A DNA stretch of 64,000 nucleotides from Chryseobacterium sp. LAM-KRS1 (GCF_013184525.1 NZ_JAAOIZ010000002.1:186001-250000); one strand, 5' to 3'. Shown: positions 36,601 through 45,036, counted from the first letter of the stretch. The notes: generated by a model from the letters alone, not told the origin. A program made the numbers and translations.

Positions 36601-36963
36601 ACAGGACAGACCAGGGACAGAGGTACCAAAGTTCATAGATTTCAGACCGATGACAATGTGAGGGTATTCCTCATCAGCTTGAAAGCTGGTGGTGTAGGAC
36701 TCAACCTTACAGAAGCTGATTATGTATATCTGGTAGACCCATGGTGGAATCCGGCTGCCGAAAACCAGGCTATTGACAGGAGTTACAGAATAGGGCAGAC
36801 AAAACATGTAGTAGCCGTCCGTATGGTTTGCACCCATACGATTGAAGAAAAAATACTGAATCTCCAGAAAAAGAAAAGTAAACTGGCCCAAGGACTGATA
36901 AAAACAGAAGAATCAAAATTACAAGGCTTCAGTAAAGCAGATTTGCTGGAAATTTTAGAATAG
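33622..36963 (+). CDS. SNF2-family helicase with SWIM zinc finger
   Basis: 1113 aa. N-terminal SWIM motif CxCx7CxH (Cys77, Cys79, Cys87, His89). A long linker region of about 550 residues follows, with beta-rich bacterial SNF2-associated segments. The SNF2 ATPase has Walker A DDMGLGKTIQIL (about 681-692), a motif II of DESQ (about 778-781, where most families have DEAH or DEAQ), and the C-terminal helicase motif VI QAIDRSYRIGQTK. These ATPases move along double-stranded DNA and remodel DNA-protein complexes. The specific role in bacteria is unclear. The full-length frame is intact and monocistronic. Confidence 0.92.
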   Translation: MELPKEYILRNTHISTLSVYELLKHTSTAKFMEEKNFHDIEPVALEINSGVFTKSVSTIGFPNISVSQIGSSIVTACSCEQYGEKLCEHQAEIIYCILEQKNYRIFYDANLRQRTLVSHAKSFGLENEPDLDTYFQLELQNGKLNIRSRIKELLQIDEPGFKQNLLPTRQSVLKELAMQETERKRILVIGKHRYYNHLNFSLMEADTTQSGKIKNPLTPIHPMQLVWKADQPAEIKFYTAIASFQNKFNEEADATETEALKLIIRNPQGLDTYYHDHTISEAISSKSLIPVKLNLLKAEILLTVFKKEPFYEITGELLFNDISLSFKNVIIRHDCFIYHQNTLNLIDNPDLLRVIRFFKSNNEILLIHASKYENFLHTVLSPLETHVQINYSYIRTASPVQLQEKDFQMEKIIYLHQEGKYISITPVMKYGSVEVAVYSRKQLYDTDQNGNLFKIERNYEAETALTSIVMIQHEDFQDQLEGHEYFYLYKDKFLDADWFLRTFETWRNEGITILGFNELKNNKLNPHSAKINIQVTSGIDWFNAKLSVRFGGKEASLKQVHRALRNKTKFIQLDDGTQGILPDEWIKKIDRYFQIGDMDGELLKIPKVSYSEVSDWFEKEVLSKEVQTEIHSYSKQFSVLKKAPEIPVPAGLRTTLRDYQKEGLNWLGLLDHYNFGGCLADDMGLGKTIQILAFILYRKEKYHSGTHLIIVPTSLLFNWQEEIEKFAPSLKVLMHYGPDREKSTNRFQDYDIILTSYGMLLSDIRFLKTFHFDYIFLDESQTIKNPNSEKYKAARLLQARNRIVITGTPVENNTFDLYGQLSFASPGLLGSKQYFKDTYAIPIDKFEYSKRTIELQQKINPFILRRTKKQVAKELPEKTEMVIYCEMDAEQRKIYDLYERELRDFISASTDDETLKNSMHVLTGLTKLRQICNSPVLLKEGYSGDHAVKIQLLTEQIENKSKEHKILVFSQFVGMLDLIKKELENKDIPFEYLTGQTRDRGTKVHRFQTDDNVRVFLISLKAGGVGLNLTEADYVYLVDPWWNPAAENQAIDRSYRIGQTKHVVAVRMVCTHTIEEKILNLQKKKSKLAQGLIKTEESKLQGFSKADLLEILE

Positions 36964-37041
36964 TCTGAAGGCATTTTCTTCAACCTCCTTTCTAATTTTA
37001 CACAATACACATCGCCTGCAATATCTGTCATCAGGTTTTCG

Positions 37042-37049
37042 TATCTTTG
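37042..37049 (+). promoter_or_regulatory. -7 promoter element of the 37070 AraC gene
   Basis: TATCTTTG, exact TAnnTTTG, 20 bp before the ATG. Confidence 0.5.
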
Positions 37050-37069
37050 ATTTTTATAATTTTTAAGTT

Positions 37070-37984
37070 ATGAGCGATCGGCTGGAAACCATTGAGGACT
37101 ATTACAGAAATATCAGAGAGAACCAATTAAAAATGTTTGATTCTCACGATTTTGAATTGGGGAAATCACACTTTAATATCTCTATGCGAAGATATTGCAG
37201 CTTCAAAAGCCCGTACAATCGTCGTGATTATTACAAAATAAGCTTCATCATCGGTAAAGGAACTTTTAAATATGGACAACAGGAATTGTATGTAGACCGT
37301 CCTGCTTTGTTTTTTCCCTCTCCAAATATTCCTTATTCATGGGAATGCGATGGGGATCTGCAGGAAGGCTACTTCTGCCTTTTCAATCAGGAATTCTTTA
37401 ACGGAAGTTCGGAATTCAAGCTATTTAAGAAAACATCATTATTTAAGGAATGGAGCATGCCTATTGTATTTTTGACAGAAGAACAGACTCAGTTGACAAC
37501 GGTATATTTTGAACAAATGTACAAACTCAATAATTCAAATTATCCGTTTCGCTGCGGAAGTATTAAAAGTCATCTGGCGTCTGTCCTTCATCTTGCACTT
37601 GAAAACCGCGTAGAAGACGTTGATCCTGATGAACTTCCGGCAAATGTACGCCTGTACCGTCTTTTTGACGAATTGCTCAACAAACAGTTCCCTTTAGATT
37701 CTCCTGCCTATCCGCTTGCCCTTAAAACCGCATCAGATTTCGCCGAACGACTTAATGTACACGTCAATCATTTAAATTCTTCTGTAAAATCCGTAACCCA
37801 GCTTACTACCACACATATCATTAAGGAAAGGATGTTTGAGGAATCTAAAAACCTTTTAAAATACACCAACTGGGATATTGCGGAAATCGGTTACACTTTG
37901 GGATTCGATCAACCCTCTCATTTTAATAATTTCTTCAAAAAATATTCAAATACCTCACCGCTCAAATTCAAGCACGCGATTTAA
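37070..37984 (+). CDS. AraC-family transcriptional regulator (paralogue of 17603-18541)
   Basis: 304 aa. The sensor domain has NRRDYYKISFIIGKGTF, matching NRRKYYKISLIRGRN of the other regulator. The C-terminal double HTH (about 200-304) includes LNVHVNHLNSSVKSVTQLTT and WDIAEIGYTLGFDQPSHFNN. Ninety-one bases downstream lies a co-oriented MFS exporter with its own perfect promoter, so this regulator probably controls the exporter. The inducer is unknown. Confidence 0.88.
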   Translation: MSDRLETIEDYYRNIRENQLKMFDSHDFELGKSHFNISMRRYCSFKSPYNRRDYYKISFIIGKGTFKYGQQELYVDRPALFFPSPNIPYSWECDGDLQEGYFCLFNQEFFNGSSEFKLFKKTSLFKEWSMPIVFLTEEQTQLTTVYFEQMYKLNNSNYPFRCGSIKSHLASVLHLALENRVEDVDPDELPANVRLYRLFDELLNKQFPLDSPAYPLALKTASDFAERLNVHVNHLNSSVKSVTQLTTTHIIKERMFEESKNLLKYTNWDIAEIGYTLGFDQPSHFNNFFKKYSNTSPLKFKHAI

Positions 37985-38022
37985 TTCTTTGAATTTTGTA
38001 ATTTTTTCTTTGTCTTTTAAAA

Positions 38023-38052
38023 TTGATATCAAAAATTCCCGGCTTATTTTTG
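38023..38052 (+). promoter_or_regulatory. Consensus promoter of the MFS gene
   Basis: TTG (38023-38025), exactly 19 bp, TATTTTTG (38045-38052). It lies in the gap after the AraC gene and gives a leader of about 19 nt. Confidence 0.75.
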
Positions 38053-38075
38053 TATCATTAAAAAAGAGATGAATT

Positions 38076-39281
38076 ATGTTGAGAGAAGCATCTGAACAAA
38101 GGATCAGATTGATCACCATTATGGCTTTTATATCCATTCCATTATCGGGGTTTGTTACAGATATATATCTGCCCTCCTTCCCTTCAATGGCTAAAGGAAT
38201 GCATGTTTCCGAAAAAGACATACAGATTACCCTTACCTCCTATTTGCTGAGCTACGGAATTTCCCAATTATTCGTGGGAGGAATTTTGGATAGCATCGGC
38301 CGGTATCGTCCCAAGTTAATCGCATTGTTTTTATTGGTAATTACAAGTATTCTAATCACCATGACCAATAGCATTTTACTGATTTGCCTTCTCCGTATCC
38401 TTCAGGGGATAGCCGTATCAGTGCTGGTGGTCGCTACACGGGCAATTTTTGTTGATATTTATGATGCGGAAAAAGTAAAACATTATCTCAGTTATTTTAC
38501 AATTGTTTGGTCCTTAGGTCCGATTCTCGCTCCTTTTCTTGGTGGATATCTGGAAAAATTATTCAACTGGCATGCTAATTTTTACTTTCTGGCTTTTTAT
38601 GCCGGAGTCATACTGCTATTTGAATGGTTTTTCAGTGGAGAAAGTCTTCCACAAAAAAAGAAACTCAATTTTTCCGAAAACATCAGCTTGTATAAAATGA
38701 TGCTCCGGAACCGTATTTTTATGCTGGGCATTATTATTTTAGGATTAAGCTACTCGATTGTTATGCTATTCAATATCACGGGTCCCTTTATTATCGAAAA
38801 TACTTTCCATTTTACCCCTGTTGTTATCGGATACTGTACACTAATCCTGGGGTTCTCGTGGATGATCGGTGGGTTTATCGGTAAAAAAAGAGTATCATTA
38901 GGCTTTAAAGCAAGAATACTGCAACCTATCATATTACAATTAACTCTCATTACGGGACTCATTATTATAAGTTATTTTTCTGAAAGTTTATATATCATGA
39001 TCCCTTTTGCATTTTTTATTCATATTTGTTCAGGGATTCTATTTACTTCATTCTTCACAACAAGTATGCTTTATTTCCCTAAGAATGCAGGGACTGCCGG
39101 TGGACTGATGGGAGGACTGGTGTATATTATTACTTCGGTTACAAGTTTCATTATCTCCGTAAGCGGAACTGTTAGTTTACAGAAAGATCTTTCCTGGCGG
39201 TATCTAATTATTGCGATAATCCTTCTGGGTATTATTCTTACCATGAACCACACTTTACACAAAGAAAAAGCAGAGAATTGA
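38076..39281 (+). CDS. MFS multidrug exporter, Bcr/CflA-like
   Basis: 401 aa with 12 predicted membrane helices. The N-terminal helix includes PLSGFVTDIYLPSFPSM, the DHA1 Bcr/CflA hallmark. Motif A is GGILDSIGRYRPK between helices 2 and 3. RILQGIAVSVLVVATRAIF in helix 4 carries the conserved Arg, and helix 5 has GPILAPFLGGYL. It is a proton-driven drug or metabolite exporter in the inner membrane. Regulation by the adjacent AraC protein is likely. The stop codon lies in the loop of its own terminator hairpin. Confidence 0.9.
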   Translation: MLREASEQRIRLITIMAFISIPLSGFVTDIYLPSFPSMAKGMHVSEKDIQITLTSYLLSYGISQLFVGGILDSIGRYRPKLIALFLLVITSILITMTNSILLICLLRILQGIAVSVLVVATRAIFVDIYDAEKVKHYLSYFTIVWSLGPILAPFLGGYLEKLFNWHANFYFLAFYAGVILLFEWFFSGESLPQKKKLNFSENISLYKMMLRNRIFMLGIIILGLSYSIVMLFNITGPFIIENTFHFTPVVIGYCTLILGFSWMIGGFIGKKRVSLGFKARILQPIILQLTLITGLIIISYFSESLYIMIPFAFFIHICSGILFTSFFTTSMLYFPKNAGTAGGLMGGLVYIITSVTSFIISVSGTVSLQKDLSWRYLIIAIILLGIILTMNHTLHKEKAEN

Positions 39282-39293
39282 TCTCTGCTTTTT
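39265..39293 (+). terminator. Intrinsic terminator overlapping the MFS stop codon
   Basis: AAAAAGCAGAGA (39265-39276) pairs with TCTCTGCTTTTT (39282-39293). The loop ATTGA contains the TGA stop (39279-39281). Confidence 0.88.
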
Positions 39294-39331
39294 TATTTTC
39301 ATACCTGCTGATTATAAAATGACCCGAATCA

Positions 39332-39402
39332 AATTGTTGATGCCGGGAATACAATTGTTGATGGATAATGTTTTATGCTAAAGAGTATATGAGTTAATAT
39401 TG
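39332..39402 (+). promoter_or_regulatory. Predicted LytTR operator and promoter of the second two-component system
   Basis: AATTGTTGATG occurs at 39332-39342 and 39353-39363, starts exactly 21 bp apart. TAATATTG (39395-39402), one mismatch from TAnnTTTG, begins 42 bp after the start of the second repeat. Both distances are the same as in the two AACACTTATTA sites near 11 and 12.4 kb, although the half-site sequence differs. Autoregulation by the LytTR protein at 40576-41310 is the simplest reading. The predicted leader is about 105 nt. Confidence 0.62.
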
Positions 39403-39513
39403 CACTGTCAAAATAAAATTATTGTAATTTCATAGAGAATACAGAAACTTATATTCCTTATTTCTCTATTTAATTAAAATGTAATTATAAAAAGCTCAAA
39501 ATAAAGTATATTC

Positions 39514-40572
39514 ATGATAACGTTCGCCAAAAAACAATGGAAGCAGATAATGATCATTCTGATGATCTATACGACGTGGAGTGTGGCGGCATTTCTATTT
39601 CTCATCCGATTACAGGGATTGGAGACCACCCTGAAACAATTCGGAACAGGAAGTCAGCTTTATATTAATTTTATTCATACTGTTGTAAAGGGAACTATTG
39701 TATACTATATTCTTATTTATCAATTGCTGATCCCTCTAATAAAAACCAGAAACTGGAAGAAAGCAATTTTACAAGGGCTTTTATTCTTTACCATACTGAC
39801 CATTTATGAATACATATGGAATTTCCAGATTCAAAACCCCAAACCCACAGATCCAAGTTACGTTTCACCCAACGTATTCTTTCTCACTGCTGCATTACTT
39901 GATCTTGTTATCATTTTGATAGCCGTCTTTTTTGCCACGATAATAACTTCCAATGAAATACGTAAGCGTAAAGAAGAGCTGGAGAAGGAAAAATTAAAAG
40001 CCGAACTTGCTGCCATAAAATATCAGATCAATCCTCATTTTATTTTCAATTCGCTAAGTTTTATTTATACAAAAACCCTTAAAACAAGCCCGGAGGCAGC
40101 CCATGCGGTACATCTTCTTTCAGAGATTATGAGCTATGCTCTGGATGATTGGGATGAACTTGGAACAGTGCCTCTTGCATTGGAAATTGATCATATGAAA
40201 AAAGTTATAGAAATGAACCAGATCCGGTTCAATCATATGCTAAAAGTAAAGTATCATCAACATATTGAAACCGATGAAGCTTACATATCTTCTGTCCCGA
40301 CTCTGGCATTGGTTACTTTGGTGGAAAACGCTTTTAAGCATGGGGAATTGAATGATGAAAAAAACCAGGTAACCATTGAGCTGGAAGCCACAAAAAATAA
40401 GATCTATTTCCTTGTCAGCAATAAAAAGAAGAAAGGCCCCAAAGAACCCTCAAAAGGAATAGGATTAAGCAATGTGAAGCAACGTTTACAACTCATGTAC
40501 GGTGATAATCATTCCTTTGCTGTTAAAGAAGATGAAAACTATTATTTAAATGAAATAACCATAAATCTTTAA
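39514..40572 (+). CDS. LytS-type sensor histidine kinase
   Basis: 352 aa. Four membrane helices occupy about residues 12-150. A charged coiled-coil linker (EIRKRKEELEKEKLKAELAA) follows, then a His_kinase domain with the phospho-acceptor in INPHFIFNSLSFIY. The ATPase domain has VENAFKHGEL and GIGLSNVKQRL. There is no large extracytoplasmic domain, so the signal is probably sensed in the membrane. The partner regulator starts 3 bp after its stop. Confidence 0.92.
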   Translation: MITFAKKQWKQIMIILMIYTTWSVAAFLFLIRLQGLETTLKQFGTGSQLYINFIHTVVKGTIVYYILIYQLLIPLIKTRNWKKAILQGLLFFTILTIYEYIWNFQIQNPKPTDPSYVSPNVFFLTAALLDLVIILIAVFFATIITSNEIRKRKEELEKEKLKAELAAIKYQINPHFIFNSLSFIYTKTLKTSPEAAHAVHLLSEIMSYALDDWDELGTVPLALEIDHMKKVIEMNQIRFNHMLKVKYHQHIETDEAYISSVPTLALVTLVENAFKHGELNDEKNQVTIELEATKNKIYFLVSNKKKKGPKEPSKGIGLSNVKQRLQLMYGDNHSFAVKEDENYYLNEITINL

Positions 40573-40575
40573 ACC

Positions 40576-41310
40576 ATGATTAACTGTATTGTCGTAGATG
40601 ATGAAGCCCACGCAATAGAATTGCTCACATTGCATATTGAGCAAACACCATTTCTGAAACTTGCAGGTTCTGCTATGAATCCTGCAGAAGCTTTACAAAT
40701 TTTGAATACCACGGAAGTGGATCTCATTTTTCTCGATATTCAAATGCCGGGTATGTCAGGAGTTGAATTTCTACCATTACTAAATGACAGGTATAAAGTC
40801 ATCCTCACTACCGCTTTCAGAGAGTATGCTTTAGACGGATTCGACCATAATGTTGTAGATTATCTGCTTAAACCAATTTTCTTTCCACGGTTTTTAAAGG
40901 CAGTACAACGGGCGCAGGAAATTATTTCTTTATCTACAAAAGATGCAGAAGACGATTTTATCATGGTTAAGACAGAATATAAAGGAAAACTAATAAAAAT
41001 TAAAACTCAGGATATTGTATACATAGAAGGAAAAGGAAAATATGTATGCTTTCACACCAAAGACGGGGAACAGATCCTGGCATTGTTAAATATCGGTGGA
41101 CTTGAAAATAAATTACCTGGTGATTATTTTCTCAGAATACATAAATCATTCATCATTGCAGTCCCTTTTATTATGATGATCCATGGAAATTTAGTCCAAC
41201 TCGAATTTACTAAAAACCAGATTCCAATAGGACAGACTTACCGCGAATCTTTTATGAATCAAATGCTAGGTAAAGTAATCACCAATAAAAAAGAAGAAGG
41301 CCCGGAATAG
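40576..41310 (+). CDS. LytTR-family response regulator
   Basis: 244 aa. The receiver domain has Asp8/Asp9, the phosphorylation site Asp54 in LIFLDIQMPG, and the switch Lys in DYLLKPIFF. The C-terminal LytTR domain (about 138-244) has YIEGKGKYVCFHTKDGE and FLRIHKSFIIAVPFI. It is coupled to the upstream kinase (3-bp gap). It is homologous to, but clearly distinct from, the regulator at 10100-10828. Candidate target: its own operator at 39332-39402. Confidence 0.92.
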   Translation: MINCIVVDDEAHAIELLTLHIEQTPFLKLAGSAMNPAEALQILNTTEVDLIFLDIQMPGMSGVEFLPLLNDRYKVILTTAFREYALDGFDHNVVDYLLKPIFFPRFLKAVQRAQEIISLSTKDAEDDFIMVKTEYKGKLIKIKTQDIVYIEGKGKYVCFHTKDGEQILALLNIGGLENKLPGDYFLRIHKSFIIAVPFIMMIHGNLVQLEFTKNQIPIGQTYRESFMNQMLGKVITNKKEEGPE

Positions 41311-41365
41311 GATTACAGACAATAAACCGATATATACACAAACAATCAATTTATAAATCAAAAAA

Positions 41366-41767
41366 ATGAGAAAATCATTATTAATCCAATCCGTTGGAGT
41401 TTTAGCCCTTTCAGCGGCAACATCATGTGCACCTTCCTATTTTGGGAAAACATATGCTGCCACCCAAAACGTAGATGTTTATTTTGATGCTGCTGATGTA
41501 AAAAGAGAACATGAAACAATGGGGACAACAGAAATCAATCAAGGCTTCAGTTCCATGGATGCTATGCAGCAAAAAGCGATTGAATTAGGCAAGTCACGAG
41601 GTGCAGACGGTGTTATTATGAAGCTGACAGAAGAGGTTACGGGAAGTTCAAAAAGTGATTTTGGAAACATGAAGAAAGGAAGCAAAAATAATACTTATAC
41701 CGGTGGTTCGGTAACCACTAACATGAAAGTAAAAAAGATACAGGCTACTTTCATTAAGTATAAATAA
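41366..41767 (+). CDS. Small lipoprotein of unknown function
   Basis: 133 aa. The signal peptide ends at ATSC (Cys21), followed by APSYFGKTYA. The mature part contains VDVYFDAADVKREHETMGTTE, GFSSMDAMQQKAIELGKSRGADGVI and a Ser/Thr/Gly-rich stretch. The pattern of a conserved AIELGKSRGADGVI helix with a beta strand is like small YbjP/DUF4156-type envelope lipoproteins, but I do not assign a family. It follows the LytTR regulator by 55 bp in the same direction and may be part of that operon. Confidence 0.72.
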   Translation: MRKSLLIQSVGVLALSAATSCAPSYFGKTYAATQNVDVYFDAADVKREHETMGTTEINQGFSSMDAMQQKAIELGKSRGADGVIMKLTEEVTGSSKSDFGNMKKGSKNNTYTGGSVTTNMKVKKIQATFIKYK

Positions 41768-42088
41768 GCCAAATGTCCTTTATTCTTATCAGGCTGCTCC
41801 TCTGGCTTCTTTCGCAGGCTTTATTCTAAAGATTAGCTGCTTTTCATTTATTTTTTAATCGTTTCAACATTATTTAACAGTTTCCAACAAAACTGCAGGA
41901 AAAGTAATGTCCGAAAATTAATAAACGTCCCCCAGACAGAAATGAAAAGTACGTGAAGCCAGTAGAGCCAGCCGTCTATATGATAAAGATGTCCTTATCC
42001 TTTAATAGTCGTTTTCATTATAAACAATTCAGATTGTTTTCATCCGAAGTCACTCGTGGCTTCGGATTTTGATAAAAAGACCTGTTCC
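41768..42088. other. Intergenic region without a supported gene
   Basis: About 320 bp between convergent genes. A strong hairpin lies at 42042-42067. A leftward open stretch of about 48 codons (about 41853-41998) has no start codon and no recognisable domain; it could be a decayed gene end but is not annotated. Confidence 0.55.
42042..42071 (+). terminator. Intrinsic terminator (rightward)
   Basis: ATCCGAAGTCAC (42042-42053) pairs with GTGGCTTCGGAT (42056-42067), followed by TTTT. It is probably the end of the lipoprotein or kinase operon, 275 bp after the last stop. Confidence 0.7.
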
Positions 42089-43639
42089 TTAATTAATAGA
42101 TGATAATACCATATACAGCTCGTTTTGGTTTTTTAGTTCCATCTTTTTATTGATCCTGTACCTTCTTGCTTCAGCTGCCCTGATCGTAGAATTGGTGTAT
42201 TGTGATATTTCCTTAATCCCAAAATTCATCTTAAGAAGTGTACAGAAATTGATATCGGATATATTCAGATCAGGGTACTTGCTTTTTAGGGTAGGATAAA
42301 AATTAGGATATATTTTCTGGAATTCGATATAGAATGCATTGATATCTTCTTTAGCCAAGAGTATCAGCTCTTTTGTAATCTCTGATTTTGCATTCGGGAT
42401 GTTATCTTTTACAACCGTTTTTTCAGATTTGTCAAGAACAATGGTATTTTCCTCTACTTCATCCGGTATATGATTCTGAACAGAATCCTCATCATTCTTT
42501 TTATTTTTTTGTTTGTTTTTATAATAAATAAATCCAATAAGAACTGCTACGAGAAAAATTCCCACTCCTATGGCAATGCTTGTTGTTTTTGATGAAACCT
42601 CCTGTACATTTTCAGAAACCTTTACATTTATTTTATTAATAAAGTTCACATCCCCTGATTTTTTCTTGACAAGATCAACGCTATCTATAATCCGTTTATA
42701 TTTTTTTGAAAAAAAAGTAGATTGTTCAAAATCTTTCAATTCTTCATAGCATTCAGCCATCATGGCATACACCTCATATTGTTCATACCGGTTATGATCT
42801 TTTTGAGAATCCATAACGGCTTTTGAAAAGTAACTGATAGCTGCAGGATAATTGCCTGACTCTTTTTCAATGATCCCTTTATTTATTAAATTCAGGATGA
42901 TAAACCTATCATCAGGAAAGGAAAGAAGAAGCTGATCAGTAATAGCAATATACTTTCTGGCCTCCTCTACCTTTTTAAAGCGTGCCAGAGAGCCAATCAG
43001 AGACTCAAGCGTACAGATTGTTGTAGCCTTCTTTAGCTTACTGTCATTACCTATTGTCAGGCATTGCGAATAAGCCTGTTTTTTAAGTCTGATAACCTCA
43101 TTTTTGGAACTTTCGTTAAAATTCTCACTGATTCTCAATAGTTCAGCCTTTGCCAATGTAATGTGTATATCATTTACAAGCTTGTCATTCTTTATATTAA
43201 CGAGCCTGTTATACTCTTTACATTTATTTAAAATTTGTTCTGCTGCACTTAAATGATCCAGTTGTAAAAGTACTTTGTGGTAGGATAACAAAATGCGACA
43301 CATTACATTGTAATCATTTTGCTTTGTTGCCAGATCTACACCTTCATTAATTTTAGCCAAAGCGGCATCAAAATCACCATTAATCTGATAGAGTCTGGCT
43401 TCTTCAAGTATCGAATGAATCTGCCCTGGATAAAATTTCTTCTCACGGGATAAATAATAAAGAACTGTAGCATTTTTAAGCGTGAGTCCTGGATTAGTAT
43501 CTCCTGTTATATAGTTTTTTTCCAACAACCGGCTTACACTATCTATTTCTTTACTGCTATTCTGCGCCCCGGTATTACTACAAAAAATAAAAAAAACAAT
43601 AAAGAATAGGGATGTTTTTAATATTTTATTTTTAAGCAT
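42089..43639 (-). CDS. TPR-membrane-HTH regulator
   Basis: 516 aa. Signal peptide or anchor 1-25; TPR-like helical repeats (about 55-325, for example SGNYPAAISYFSKAVMDSQ); one membrane helix (353-372); a basic/acidic linker; and a cytoplasmic LuxR-like helix-turn-helix at the C terminus (about 455-516, FGIKEISQYTNSTIRAAEAR). This arrangement, common in Bacteroidota, links an extracytoplasmic TPR sensor directly to DNA binding. Targets are unknown. An exact -7 box (43659-43666) lies 20 bp upstream of the start. Confidence 0.82.
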   Translation of the reverse strand: MLKNKILKTSLFFIVFFIFCSNTGAQNSSKEIDSVSRLLEKNYITGDTNPGLTLKNATVLYYLSREKKFYPGQIHSILEEARLYQINGDFDAALAKINEGVDLATKQNDYNVMCRILLSYHKVLLQLDHLSAAEQILNKCKEYNRLVNIKNDKLVNDIHITLAKAELLRISENFNESSKNEVIRLKKQAYSQCLTIGNDSKLKKATTICTLESLIGSLARFKKVEEARKYIAITDQLLLSFPDDRFIILNLINKGIIEKESGNYPAAISYFSKAVMDSQKDHNRYEQYEVYAMMAECYEELKDFEQSTFFSKKYKRIIDSVDLVKKKSGDVNFINKINVKVSENVQEVSSKTTSIAIGVGIFLVAVLIGFIYYKNKQKNKKNDEDSVQNHIPDEVEENTIVLDKSEKTVVKDNIPNAKSEITKELILLAKEDINAFYIEFQKIYPNFYPTLKSKYPDLNISDINFCTLLKMNFGIKEISQYTNSTIRAAEARRYRINKKMELKNQNELYMVLSSIN

Positions 43640-43658
43640 GTTTTTCCAATTAATTAAA

Positions 43659-43666
43659 CAAATATA
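43659..43666 (-). promoter_or_regulatory. -7 promoter element of the TPR-HTH gene
   Basis: TATATTTG on the minus strand, exact TAnnTTTG. Confidence 0.5.
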
Positions 43667-44377
43667 TACAAATTGGTAGTTATTTTATATGACCTCTGTG
43701 TTGTCTTTCCGTCTAATTTATGCCTGTATATTTTGTGTATTTCTATGTTTTTCAATTCAACCAATATGCACTTCATGACTACAACCAATCATATTAAAAA
43801 ATGCACTTACACAAATATACGTAAATTAACACATCTCTTCACAATAGGCGCTTTGAGGTTTGTTTATACGTTTTTTCCTCATAGTTTTGTGACAGGAAAT
43901 TATTTAAATCAGAAAGCACAATAAAACAACAAAAGATCAACTTCAATAGAAATCACCTAAAAAAAAATTAATACAATCTCACAATTCAACTAAAAAAAAC
44001 ACAAATGAAAAAAAATTGCAGGTTAAAAGACTAAGAAACACATTTTAATTAATGTTCATCAAAAAAATTTCAAGAAGCTATATAGTTTTTCTAATAATAA
44101 GCAAAAAACACAAATGATGAGAAAAAGTAATAATAAGTCAGTTTTTTATAATTGATTATTCTTTGAAACTTCAAGATAATCATTAATTAGTGTTAATAGT
44201 TTTAAACTGTTTTTTATCCGGGGCCAATTGGTCCCGGATTTTTTAATCACTGTTTAAATAATACTGTACAACTTTTCCCCTAAATCAAAAGCAAAACCTA
44301 TATTATTTCGTTTTCTTACAATAAACGCGAACAACAAATCGGTAGCTTCGTTTATCAAAATATTCAAAAACAACATT
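43667..44377. other. Long AT-rich intergenic region with an orphan rightward transcript unit
   Basis: About 710 bp without a convincing gene. It ends in a strong rightward terminator (44214-44245) that no annotated gene uses. Upstream of it lie AGCTATATAG (44076-44085) and a 13-codon ORF (44114-44155, MMRKSNNKSVFYN). A related arrangement occurs at 47797-47874. This suggests a small RNA or leader-peptide gene (inference). Confidence 0.4.
44214..44245 (+). terminator. Orphan intrinsic terminator
   Basis: ATCCGGGGCC (44216-44225) pairs with GGTCCCGGAT (44230-44239) around AATT, followed by six T. No annotated rightward gene precedes it for more than 2 kb. Confidence 0.85.
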
Positions 44378-44902
44378 ATGAAAAAGTTTCTCTTTAGTGT
44401 TTTAGCTTTATTAACAGCGCTGCTCCTGATCATTGGCATATTAGAACTTACCAGTTCTTATAAAGTTTCAGAAGATATCAACCGAAATGCTCCTGTTCAG
44501 ACCCAACAACATATCGCTATCCATGCTTCTCCGGAAAAGATATATCAGATCATGAGTGATGTTAATCATTGGTCTGCCTGGAATAAAGACATCCAGGATC
44601 CGATAATGACGGTACCTTTTCAAAAAGGCAACAGTTTCGATTGGAAAAGTGGAGGTCTTACAATCAGATCCACTCTACACACTGCAATTCCTTATCGCAA
44701 AATCGGGTGGTCAGGTCCGGCATTCGGTGCTTTTGCAATTCACAACTGGACATTTGTTCCGAATGGTGTAAACACGACCGTTGTTGTAGATGAAAGTATG
44801 GAAGGCTGGCTTGTTACCATGATGCATAAAAAATTCCAGAGCCATCTGGAACATTCCTTACAGGAATGGTTAAGAAATCTAAAAATACAAGCCGAAAAAT
44901 AG
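44378..44902 (+). CDS. SRPBCC-family protein with N-terminal membrane helix
   Basis: 174 aa. One hydrophobic helix (about 4-25) anchors the protein. The rest is a START-like SRPBCC/polyketide-cyclase fold: QHIAIHASPEKIYQIMSDVNHWSAWNKDI is the typical beginning (beta strand, then helix ending in WxxW), and TTVVVDESMEGWL precedes the long C-terminal helix. Such proteins bind small hydrophobic ligands. Ligand and pathway are unknown. It is a single gene followed by a terminator. Confidence 0.85.
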   Translation: MKKFLFSVLALLTALLLIIGILELTSSYKVSEDINRNAPVQTQQHIAIHASPEKIYQIMSDVNHWSAWNKDIQDPIMTVPFQKGNSFDWKSGGLTIRSTLHTAIPYRKIGWSGPAFGAFAIHNWTFVPNGVNTTVVVDESMEGWLVTMMHKKFQSHLEHSLQEWLRNLKIQAEK

Positions 44903-45036
44903 TTTTTTTTAATAAAAAAAGCCATAATTATTCTACAGATAACGAATAATTAACAAAAATAATGACATTTAATTTTAAAATCTTTATATCTTTATAGTCT
45001 AATAACCTGTGTTATTATAATCTCAACAGTTTATAT

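Noticed and set aside
41853..41998. Leftward stretch open for about 48 codons, Trp-rich
   Set aside because: No start codon, no family match I can recognise, and bounded by a stop; it could be a gene remnant but support is too weak.
43673..43924. Rightward 83-codon open frame
   Set aside because: It lies in AT-rich DNA, overlaps the likely promoter area of the TPR-HTH gene, and shows no domain or signal peptide pattern.
45001..45016. Hairpin AATAAC-N4-GTTATT
   Set aside because: Six AT-rich base pairs with no T-run; too weak to call a terminator or operator.
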